DNA of 64,000 bases, from positions 181,178,933 to 181,242,932 of the forward strand of contig CM054062.1 in NCBI GenBank assembly GCA_028641055.1, in the 5' to 3' direction. Positions 32,642-44,600 of this stretch are shown here, piece by piece (positions within the stretch are counted from its first letter, which is position 1; each line of letters opens with the position of its first letter). Made by a program: the position numbers and the translations under genes. Source of the stretch: Alopecurus myosuroides (taxonomy: Eukaryota; Streptophyta; Magnoliopsida; Poales; Poaceae). Below the pieces are notes generated by a model. That model saw only the letters and a list, made by a program, of their open reading frames with translations. It made no database searches and was not told where the DNA came from.

Positions 32642-35600
32642 ATGGGAAGGGGCGACGGGGAGAAGGAAGCAAAGCGCCGACGCGGCCGCAGCAGCAAGAG
32701 ATCTCGCAACGCCTCGCCCTCTCCCTCGACCGACTCTGGTTCTTCTCCTTCCCTTTCCTCGGCCTCCTCTCCAAGCCGTAGCCCCGAGCCACGGAGTTGC
32801 AGCAGCAGCAAGCACAAAAAGTCGTCCTCATCCTCGTCTCGTCGCCACCGCCATCACCACAAGAGCAGCGGTCGCTCACACAGTTCACGCGACGACGACC
32901 GACGTCGCCACCGACGGAGGCGCCACTTGTCCAGGTCGGACTCGGATGATTCAGATAGGGTGGAGGAGGCTCAGGAGATTACCCGTGGCATTCTTAGCGA
33001 ATTTCCAGCCGTCGCCACCGAGCTTCGTCAGGTAAGGCCTTCAAACCTGATTCAAGTTTTCTAACAGGAAAATTCTCTCCTATTCCTATATGTTGCTTGA
33101 CTCTGGACCTGTAAATGACATCGTGCTAAAAGAGCAATTCAGTTAGTTTGCACAACACAGTAGTCCATTCGTCATGGAACTCTAGCCATTACAGCTGAAT
33201 TAGGTAAATTGTAGTTATGTCCTAACTGCGGGGATATTTAAAAGCGAAATGCCATCGTACCGTAAAACTGTACAACAGAATGGGATTTGCGTCATTTGAA
33301 TGGGGCATGCCTATATTTTAAGTACAGGTTGTCAAACTTGTTTTTTGGTTTATGTCATGTATAAGTATAACTCTTACAAACAGTTTTTGAAAATTATGGG
33401 TACTAATAGTAACTCTGGCCTGTATCTTTTGAAGTCGTTGGTTTATGCTTCTATATACTAGCACAAAGTGAAACTAAAACTGATATTTGAGGCCAGTATC
33501 ATAATTTGTTCTTTCCTTACTCTTCAACTTTACTTACCTCGTGTTTCTAAAGTTATCCTGCTAGCAGAATTATATTTCACTGGTTTTTGCATCTGTATAT
33601 TTATTTTGCAAGCCACAGTCTGATGAGCATTTATAATGGAACGCACTGGATGTGCTTTTTCTTAATATTTATTGTAAAGTACGCACTGAACCATATTCAA
33701 CAGTCGGTTGTACTCACTCTTTTAAAATGGAGGTGAAGTTGTAACTCAAATATGTACATTTCCCGGTAGATTAGTTTACCCTTTGTTAATTCATCATATT
33801 TATATTTGTCATTTTCAATGGTCATGAGCTCCCAGTACATTTTCAGTTCATTTCCATTTAATAAATTCGCTTTTCATGAGCTCACAATACATTTCAATTT
33901 CAATTCTCTCATGTATGCTTCATGTACATTTTCAGTTCATTTTGATCATCTAGGACTTTTTACTTGTATGAATGAACTTACTTTGAATTAATAAACTACG
34001 ACCAGTTCTGTTACATTTGCTGCTCGCTTCTATCATCACCAGTTCAACTGGATAGGGCATAGTATGAGAGAGAGATAGGGAGATATATTTTTTCCTTACC
34101 ATTTTGTTTTTCTTGGCATCATATTTGCTTCTTTTTCCCTATGGAACAATAAATTACTTGTCACTTTTGTTAACATGCAGCTTCTCCAAATGATAGATAG
34201 TGGTGAAGGCATTGATATTTCTGAAATTTCTGACAAGCCGTTGGTGAAGCGCCTGAAGAAACTTTTCAGATCACTAAAAATGAAAGAAAGTGCAAATGGA
34301 GCTTACTTACTGCCACCAAAAAGTGTTCCTACCCTTGATATTGTTGGACCAGCATTAGTAGGAAGTGCCAAACTTGGAGATCATCAAAATGAAAATGTGG
34401 CATCACGAGAGAGACAAGTACCACCACCTAACTTTGACGTACAAAATAGAGATGCTACCTCTCCTGAAGACGGAGGACAGGTTGATCAGGGAGAGGATGT
34501 CCCTGTAAAGAGGTAATGCCTGTGTGCCAGAATTGCTCTGTTAGAAAATATTGTTCTTGAAAAAAGCTGACTTCTTTTATCAGATTTCTCTGTTAGAAAG
34601 TATCTGTTCTTTTGGCTAGGTTTGATATCTTGGCCACCAGACTTGTCTTTTGGCTATGTAGTTTCTGTTTTTTGGCGGATATTTTTTTTTCTTCAATTAC
34701 TTTAGAGTTCGGGCTAAAACATCAATGTTCGTTAACTATGTGTGAACAATAAGTGGTTGTGCTTTGTTGCTTGTGGCAGTCTGGCAGAAATTTAACTGGT
34801 TTCTCTCTTGGTCTGTTGCTAATACTAGTAGATGGTGTAATGACTCTTATCATTTCCACAGCCAGATGCTATTTATTCCAGACATATAACTTTTGCTAGT
34901 TTGTGAGAAACGGAGCGCTAGCTCAGTGGTGGGGGCACCTATCGGTTGGTCTGAGCTAGCTGGGTTTTATCCCCCAGGAATGGATATACTACCAAGTTTG
35001 AAGCTTCTGCTGAAACAAAAAATTTAGGGTTCGCTTCTACATAAACAAAAAAAAGATGCATCTATCTCTGTCTGGTCTTGTTTTCTTAACTTTACCTGAT
35101 CTACCATTTGTTTAATCTTTGGAGAATAACTGTAGATGGTCCATTGATCTATCCTGAACCTATGTAAATTGTCCATAATTAAATGTTCGTTCTCGTTTGT
35201 ATCCTAGTGGTAGTGTGGTACTACCGAAGGGCAATGTGAGGTTTGTTTTATTGTAGGCATGTCATACTGTTTCATATTGGCTTCTGTACAATGAATTGAT
35301 GATTAGCATGTGCCTTGATCTAGACATACCAGGAATTCAGGACCCTCTTTCTGAACCATTGCCATTTGTGTCGCTCAAATAATTTTCTTTCGGGGCATTC
35401 CTGATTTCTACATGTGGTGTTTACATAGCTGTTTAATGGAGCTGATTGTTCTTATGAAGCCCCCCCCCCCTCCCTCCCCAGCATGTGCCTTGATCTAGAC
35501 ATACCAGGAATTGAGGACCCTCTTTCTGAACCATTGCCATTTCTATCGCTCAAATAATTTTCTTTCCGGGCATTCCTGATTTCTACATGTGGTGTTTACA

Positions 35601-38600
35601 TAGCTGCTTAATGGAGCTGATTGTTCTTATGAAGTCCCCCCCCCCCCCCCCCCCCCCCCCCCGGCTCTTAAATATAAGATGTTCTGGCAGTTTAAATTGA
35701 GCTGCTAGGGCGTCTTATATTTAGAAACAGAGGGAGTACTTATTTACCGGCCATACTCACATGTTATTCAACACATTGAGATGCCAACTTATGATCGTTG
35801 CGCAATCGTGTCTAACAAGGTTTTGTTGCATGCAGGGTTATTGGTCCTGCAATGCCATCACGTGAATTACTAGCTGCAGCAGCTGAAATGACGGAGGCTC
35901 TTAGGTGCCGGTAAGATTCTGCTTTATGACCGTGTTATTTGTTATTTAGTCAAGAGCTGACAAACACTGGAAGCATAAGAGTTGTGCGCTTCAGTGATTA
36001 GCTGAGTTGTAACTCATTGAGCACCTTTTTATATATTCTTAAATGGTAACTATATTTACTCTATCTCCAGGGATGCTGAATTGGAAGCTGATGATGGTTT
36101 TCTTATAGGCCCTCCACCACCTGCCATGGTCGCTGAAGCTGCATCTGCAAATGAGGCCGAGCGATTCGAAGAGGTATGCTTTCAGCGCCATTTTCACTTT
36201 GCAAAGTTTCATCAATAGTTTTGTCAGTACAAAATATAATTATGTTCCCTGAAGTCCCTCTGGTGTTTATATGTCAAGATAGCAGTCTCCAGCTCTTGGG
36301 GTCTGCACTGTTCAGCTTCAACAGTTATCTTAGGTCCACTGGCCGAGCGTGCGGTCCAACCTAGACCAGGTCAATTGGTTTTGACTGGGTCAACTGGTTA
36401 GTAACAGGCCAGGAAACGGGGTTATATACACTAGGAAATCAAATTTTAGACCGGGCCGCGGCCTGGTATAGCCACAACGATGCTACGCCCCTGCTTAGGT
36501 TCTCTCTTATTTGCATCTTCATTCATGCCAGATCCTTAAGTTCACAGCAGCCATCGTAGGTGTGGTATATGTCCGTGTCAGAAGTATGTGCACCGTCAAT
36601 ATATTTGTCAGGCCATTTCTTACCAAGTTCTATACTTTCTGTTTATTTAGATTGCTAATGGCAACGTTCATATAATCTATTTATAGATCCAGTTGGCATG
36701 AATCATCTAATATTTGATCCGGTGCTTATTTTTGCATTTGATTGATATTTACATTATGTAAGGTTATTTCTTTACTTCCTTGCGTTTGTGATACCAAAAG
36801 AAATGGTCGGAACATATCTTTGTCACTAGGATCCTAGTTTTCCTGTTCTAGGATAGTCTGCTTAGAGCATCTCTAGCAGACCCTTTAAAAACACGGAAAC
36901 CTTATTTTTCCGGCGGGTTTACGGGCGAGGGCGTTTTTCCAGCCAGACCAGAAACTTTAACCGCAGGCCGGCCCGTATTCCCGATAAAGGCCCCGCCAAA
37001 TCCGCGCGGCCTCCCCTCTTGTATAAGGATATCCCCCGCGGATAAAGGGCACTCTCCGTGACCTAGATCTCCGCCGCCACGGCTCTCCCCGCCACATTCT
37101 TCGCCACCGGTGCATACTCCAGCAAGCGATTGCGCGCGATTCCACCACCGTCCGGGCCATGGACCACCTTCCGCTGCACCTAGCCGCGGAGCGCAGCCGC
37201 TGTGTACAATCCGACTCAGCGAGGAAGCGTGTGTCACTCCGCTACTCGCTGCAAGGGCAAACGGTGCCGCAGGCGTACCTCCATCGCGAGACGGAGGAGT
37301 TTGACGCGTGCCATGGCGGCTCAGGTGCCGTATGTACGCGGGGAGTTCATCCCGCGCGGGGCGTTCCGGGAGGGGCGGTCCACCGGCGAGGGGAGCTCCT
37401 CTTGCCATTCACCGCTACAGCCGCGGCGCCTGAAGCTCGAGGAGTCCTTCGAGGCCTACGACCCGGCGGCGCTCGAGTCTAGGATAGGGCCTGAGGATTT
37501 CGTCTCCGACGATATCCTCGAGCATGTCACCGGCGTGGTCCGCCGGCGCAGCGTCAACAAGGAGGCCGAGCTGGAGAAGTGTGCCACCGCATCGACGCCG
37601 CCTCCGACGAAGTCCTCCTCGAGCAGGGCATCCACGATCGTTGCAGACGCAAGAGAAGGCGGCGGAGTGGGCCACCGAGAAGATGAAGCAAGAGGAGGTC
37701 TTCGTCGACCTCGACCCCGACGAGTAGAAGCTCCGTTGTCAATTGCGCCGTCGCATCCCTTTGGGCTCCGGTTAAACCGTGGAACCCCTTTTTGGACTAG
37801 ATAGGGACCCGATGGCTCCATTTTAGCTAGCACTTTTGTAAATCGATGCAGATCCGTGTAATTTGATGATGAACTCGCAGTACTAGATGATGAAATTTAT
37901 GTTTAAATTCTCCCGCGAAGTTTTTATTTTCGATTTAAGGTTCTGGATGCGGGCTATGTTCTGCGCGACGAGTTTGTGCTCGAATTGCGAAAAAACGCAC
38001 GCGGGATAAGGGGTCTGCTAGAGATGCTCTTAGAGTTCTAATCATAGCGGTCACACGCGAAAGAGTTAGCAATCATTATGATTTGCATAATTCCTAAGAT
38101 TCAGAATATTTTCTGCCTTTGGATAAACTTTTGTTTATTTCAAATGATATTTTCTTTTCATATAGCTGTTTTAATTTGCTATGAACCATTAACTATTGGT
38201 CTTCATTTTCATGAAATTGGTTGTAGGTTACTCGAATATTAGGTGCTGATGCAGATGCACTCTATGACGTTCTGGGCATAAACTGGAAGATGTCATCTGA
38301 TAACATCAAGAAAAGGTGGTTATATATGCACATTCCACGTTTTACTATACATATGATTCATATGAATATGTGATATACCTGTCTGTAGCAGAATTACATT
38401 CTTGATTATGTTTTTCACAATAGTTGCAAATGACGCGGGCCCTTCCATTGAGAATAATGAAAATGTGCAAGATATTAACTATATATTATCGTAGTACATA
38501 ATGACGAATTCAACAAACACAATGTCATTGACTCATTGTTTGCTACTTCTGCCATCCTTGAAACAAGTTGGACTTTCTACTGTTTCGCCTAAGCGCGCTT

Positions 38601-41600
38601 TTAGAACCTTGTTCATTGTTTGCTACTTCTGCCATCCTGGAAACAAGTTTGACGTTCTACTGTTTCCTTTAACTTATTCACATCTCTAATTCATCTCTGT
38701 CATGAAATGAGCCCATATCATCATAGAGTTAAGAACGTGCCAAACATAACAAATGAAAAAAACTATGGAGGTACAATTCCCAATAATTTACTCTCGCATC
38801 CAATATCTCTCAAAGACAATTGTCCATGCCACATTGTTATAATCTTATGGAGATCTGTTAGGGTCTTTCAGTTTGATGCTTAGATGGATTCCTTTTGAAA
38901 CAGAACTCTTTTAAGATGTCTCACAAAACTTCTGGTAGACACAATTGAGTGTTCAAATAGGCAATACCCTCAACTTCTCTAGCTATGTGTGCCAAAACTT
39001 ACAACTAGTTCTTTGTTCCTTATCCATCATTGCACACATTTCTAAGTTTCAAAATTTGCGTGTTTCACGGGTATCGGTCGGCATTGTTGATACTTTGTCT
39101 TGAACTTAGTGTGAATTTGATACTTTGCTGAAGCCAGTGGGCCCCTATTTGAAATGCCTCAAGCGTTGCTCATTTCCTTCCCTTGAACCATTTCCCCCCT
39201 AATACTTATTGATCAATCTTTCTTATGCTGTATGGTAGGTATTGGAAGCTATCTCTTTTAGTGCATCCGGACAAGTGCCCTCATCCTTCAGCACAGGAGG
39301 CGTTTGTGAAATTGAACAATGCTTTCAAAGACTTACAAGACCCTCAAAAGGTACATGTCTTGAAATTTTCTTCTTTGTGGCATGTTAATGGATCTGACAG
39401 CACTATATGTAACCACTCAGGAAGTTTGAGATAGTACGAGGGGGGGAAGTACCGATTTCTTAATATTGTTAAAGTTTGGTCAGTACCATTATAAGGATAG
39501 CAAGGCTTGCAGGATGAGTGAGATTCAGTCTTCTAACTACATATTGCATTTTGTTGTCCACTACTAGCATCATTTTTTAACACACCTGCATGGTTCTGTT
39601 CTGACTGATTAATTTGTTCTAACTTCTAATGCTACCTCACCATGTGATCTTGGTTATTTTTTTACTTAGATCGTTTTCCCTTTTTCAACTGATATTTTGT
39701 GCTGGCTACATATCTTTGATCGCAGAGAGGCGCAATAGATGAGAAGATAAAAAAGAAAGAAGAGATGGAGCAATACGAGGTAACTTACGCTACATATTGA
39801 TTTGTCAAGATCAGATAGTACTACTCTCATTTGCATGAACTGTAATATTGTCCTTTTTGGGTATTTTTGTAGGTTGAGCTTAAAGGAATGCGCGAGGCTG
39901 CAGAATGGAGACGATTACAAGGTAAGTTTCTGTAATATGAATAGAAACAACAGTGCCAAAGCTCATAAATGTACTAATATTGTAAAAATGATGGGAATAA
40001 AATCCTAATAACATGCACAGTAACTTAGTTTTCAATGGATGAATGTTTTAGAATCCGAATGTAAAATTTCTCTAGATATGGCATCCTATTCTGGGTCACA
40101 GACGACAGAGAACAGCTTTTTGTTGTTGTTGTGGCGGGGGGGTTTGATTTTCAAAGTTGGTCGGATTGACTGTACGAGGGCCTGTACAAAGTTGCCCTGG
40201 GCCCAAGAGGTGCGGCAGCTCCATGTAGGTAGCGGCACCTCAAGGGGAGGGATGAAAAGGGGATGAGACTAAATTGATATTATACTTATTTGGAACGGGG
40301 TCCATTCTATAGGGAAGACTCAACTTGATATCCAAGATACCTATCTCTACTTTCCTAACAAACCTTATCTTAATATTCCTATTTAAATAATGATTCTCTG
40401 ATTACGATAGAAATCCTAACTCATTGATATTTCCTAACGGACCTATGGCCCTGGTCTGCCCACATGCCATCTCCTCCTTATTTGACGACCAGCTTGTCCT
40501 CGAGCTGCTAGACGGCTGTCATGGCTGCAATCCCTGGAGTCCCCATGTTGACGAGGCACTGCGGGGCTCCTTCGAAGACCAGTTCATCATCAAGCTGTTT
40601 GGCAGTGGCCATGGTTCAAGTCCCCTGTTATAGAATGATTGGCATGCAACATGGTGGGAGCTCAAGGCAAATATGTTGCCTCCTGGATCAAACACAATGT
40701 GTGTAAGGCTTTGTGCAACAAGGATCTTGACCAAAAGAACCGTCATATTCTTTTAAGTTGGAGTATATATGTTTGGCTGAACCAACATGGAGGTCTGACC
40801 AGGTTTGCACGCCTGTTTTGGGTCTAGAGGTCCACAATGTTGAACATGCGTAGGAATATGGTTCTGACCCAGTACTAACATGGGCACCAAAGGAGCGACG
40901 GGGGGTGTTTCATATGCTTGTCGTTGTGGTCTTTCCCATCCTCATGCCGCATTGCCACTGCTGTGGAAATAGCAGCAGCCACCTTCCGAAGTGTCGCTCC
41001 TTCCACTGCTGAGTGTAGGTGCAACACAGCTCTTGTAGCGTTGTAGCAATCGTTGAAGGCCTTGCTGATCTGGCGATTGAAGTGCCATCGCCACCCAACC
41101 AGGATGAACTGCTGCCGCTGTGTGGAACGCATCAACCAGGCTAGCAGGCATCTCCCCAGTACCGCTTGGATTATTGGCAGCTCCACTGCTGCAGTGATCG
41201 CGGCGCCATGTCCTATACCTTGGCCCCCCGCCCCCCGCGCTGAATTTGCAGCTAGTGCTCAAGCTGCTGCTTGGGATGGCGCTGACGGTGCACATACTGG
41301 TGGGATCCTGGTTTGTTGGAGAGGGATGATCTTGACAAATTCATCCCATGATGGTAGTCCCACCTTCTCATCTAGGCGACTGTACCGGTTGACAGCAGCA
41401 CCGCTCAGGTGGTTATCTGCCTCGGGTGTGGATGGGCAAGGAAGAAGAGGCTGCATAGTCAACCAGAAACGGGGATTGACCTCGCCGTCATAGGTGATTA
41501 TAAAAAGCGCGTTTAGGCGCTGAGCGGAGGCAAAACACCTACCGCTTAACTGCGCTTAAACGTGCGCTTAGTGCTTAAATCCTTCAGAAAAGGGAAAAAG

Positions 41601-44600
41601 TGGAGGCAAAAAGCTCAATCAGCGCCTAGTGCTAATACAGCCTTGGTCATAGGTGGCAAACTTCATCTTGGAGATGTGCACGGGAACACCACCTCCCATA
41701 CCGGACCTCTCGCTCCCTTGTGGGTGCCGTTTATGGCGTCGCAACTCCCCGTTCTTCCATTTCCATAAGGAAACGGGCACATGTTTCTTGTAATTCATCA
41801 ATCGTAGCTTTGAGCGCCAAGGAAGATGGCAACTGCGAGACCTGCAAAGACACCGGTATCATGGTTCTAGACGCAGCAGAGATTGTTGGTTCTGGTACCA
41901 AGTTGTCATGAGCTTGGTTCACGACAGAGGGGATAATGGCCCTAGGGCCTGTATGAGGTTGCCCTGGATCCAAGAGGCGCGACAGCTCCGTGAAGGTAAC
42001 CGCACCTCAACGGCAGAGAGGAAAAGGGGATGAGATTACATTGATATTATTCTTGCTTGTCATAACGAGTACATGGTGCGAAAAGCCTCTTCATAGCCTG
42101 TCCTACATGTAGCCCTTTTTTCCTGAAATCAACAGTTTGAAGTTTCAAAATATTCCGAGATAAATCATAGAGGTTGACAATGATGTACTCTAATGTGCTG
42201 CAAATTTTCAACTCGATATGTTTTGTGTTCCAGCCTACAAAAAATGACAAATTCTTAAAATTCTCGAAATTTGTACTGTTCACCATCTCAGATCTAGAAA
42301 TTTGTATTTTTTACACCGTCCAAAATACAAAATAGTTGGCATTCATTTTTGCACACTGCTAGAAGTCATCATTGTGACGCCCCGAGATCGGGCACTATGC
42401 AGATTTCAACATTCCCGCCAAAATCCACATAATAACCGATTTCAGGTTGCCACTTGTGATAACATTACAACAGTTCACGAATAATCCACAACAACAACAG
42501 AGGAGGTATATACAAGACGACTCAAACGAGTCAAGGATACAACTGATACAATACAAAGATCCAAATAACAGCGGAAGAAACAACATAGCGTCCGACTACG
42601 GACAAGATACAAATTGGACTAAGAGTCCTGAAGATAACCGATGGCGTCCAATCCCTGCCCAGGCCAAGCCGGAGGGATTTCCAAGCTAACGTCGTCAGAC
42701 TTCAAACCTGTTGACTGCAATATGGAATATGCAGCCACGAAAAGGATTCGTGGGTCAGTACTATTAAGTACTGGCAAGTGGATAAACCATACTCACAAGA
42801 TACCAGCGTAACCAATCATCACAAGATAAAAATACTTTGGGTACAACGGAAGGAAGGGATTATTGCAAAGAAGCGGCAGCGGGCAGCACTAACAACTAAA
42901 GAGACGCGCTACAACTTCCGGCTAATAGAAAGGGATAAGAGAGCGTATCAGAACCAACTACAACTACTCACCAAACAATACCCATCCAGCGTTACCCCCT
43001 ACTAAGGAAGCAACCCAAGGAAACTCACACTGTTGATGAAGGTGACATTCATTTTTATGGTGGAGGTAATCTATATTACTAGTCAAGTTATCATCGTTAA
43101 GTGTAAGTTGTCTGAGTACTTGTTAGCCAGCACTTTCTTCAAGTCATCCATAACCGCGGACAACACGGCTTCTCGAGAAGATTAACCCTGCAGGGATGCA
43201 CCAATTTGGCCGTACACGTAAGAATGACCCGCCAGATGAAAATGCACTTCCACCAAGCGAGGCACTCAACACAACCCAACTCTTCTTCGCATCAAGCCCA
43301 AAGAACCACGTGCAATTGAGCGCACGACTAATCAAGCCCCACGAAGAAAAGGGGACCCTTATAGCACTCTAAGAACGTGTCTCCCTAAATGCCGACTACA
43401 AAAGTTCCACCCTGGCGCGCCAAGGGTTCGCACCTGCATATGCATGCGGCAAATGGAAAACCCGAACTACGTGTGGCGATTTGGACGAGATGCGAATCGA
43501 ATCAAAGTTGCGGGGGGCGCCCATACTCGCTTCCCACATGCGGTTAGCGCGCTCATCATGGATCGGAGGACAAGACCCTTTTCCTAATTAAGTTCGACAC
43601 TAGCAGGCCTCAAAACCACGCCGGGCCTCCTGTCGGTGCCTTATCATCAAATTATTATTACCCAAAACATTAACATGTTGTTGATTAGGACAAACCCAAC
43701 TATCAACTAAACAGGTGATAGGACAAAGGACAACATGACTCGAGCGCAAACAAACCTAAGCATGCTAGTACGACACAGGCCAACAAACAACAGGGTTATA
43801 GGTGTGGAGGTAAGGCAATATCGTGGCAGCAGGGTAAACATGTGATGGGATCGGAACACAAGCATCGAAAATACTAGGCTAGCATAAAGACAACGGAAAG
43901 AATCGGTAACAAGTGAGGAAAGGCAACATAGGTAGCAAGTGAGTATTCTTGCCTGAGATCCAACAAGTAGACGTACATCCGAAGAACTTGTCGGTGCTCA
44001 CATCATCTCAACGTCCTATTCGCGAAGAAGCAACGAACTAGAACAAACACCGGATGCAACAATTACTTCTACGGCAAAAGATCCAGCATGATCAAGATAT
44101 GGATGCATGACATGCGGGGATGCAACTTAACCAATTTAAGTTGAGACAAAAGCCCAACATTTAATTATGAAGGTTTAAGTTATTTATCTAACCATCAATT
44201 TAAATGTTGATTAGCATGGATAACAATTAGTAGGTGAGCTAACCAAATTTAAATGGAATGGGGCACAAATTGAATTAATACCCAACACTTTCCATGTTTT
44301 CTTATTTAGGTGAACATGCATAACACTACTAAATTGCAAAATGCAAGATGCAAACAAAGGCATGGATTTTGGGGAGGAGGAAGAATGGCGGCGGTGGAGA
44401 AAGGGAGGAGAGAGCTGGGGCTAGGGTTTGGGGCGCTGAGGGGTAGGTATAGGGGAGGGGGAGCAGGTGGAGGAGGGGACCAGTGGAGGGGAAAGCGACA
44501 GGGAGCAGCACGCTCTCCTCGTGCCTGTTCGTCCGTACGGGGAAGAAAGGAGAGGCCGAGCAGGCCAGGCCGGTTGGTGGGCTGGGGTGGAGAGGAGATG

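Noticed and set aside
32559..32888. Minus-strand ORF opposite the first coding exon of the J-domain gene
   Set aside because: It is a shadow of the Arg/Ser-rich codons; the plus-strand exon joins correctly to the following exons.
34911..34985. A tRNA gene
   Set aside because: The A box fits, but the T-arm is decayed, no cloverleaf can be drawn, and an A-rich tail follows; a SINE remnant is more likely.
37415..37833. Minus-strand ORFs inside the Harbinger-like element
   Set aside because: GC-driven; the plus strand has the more natural protein-like ending. Even that is only weakly supported.
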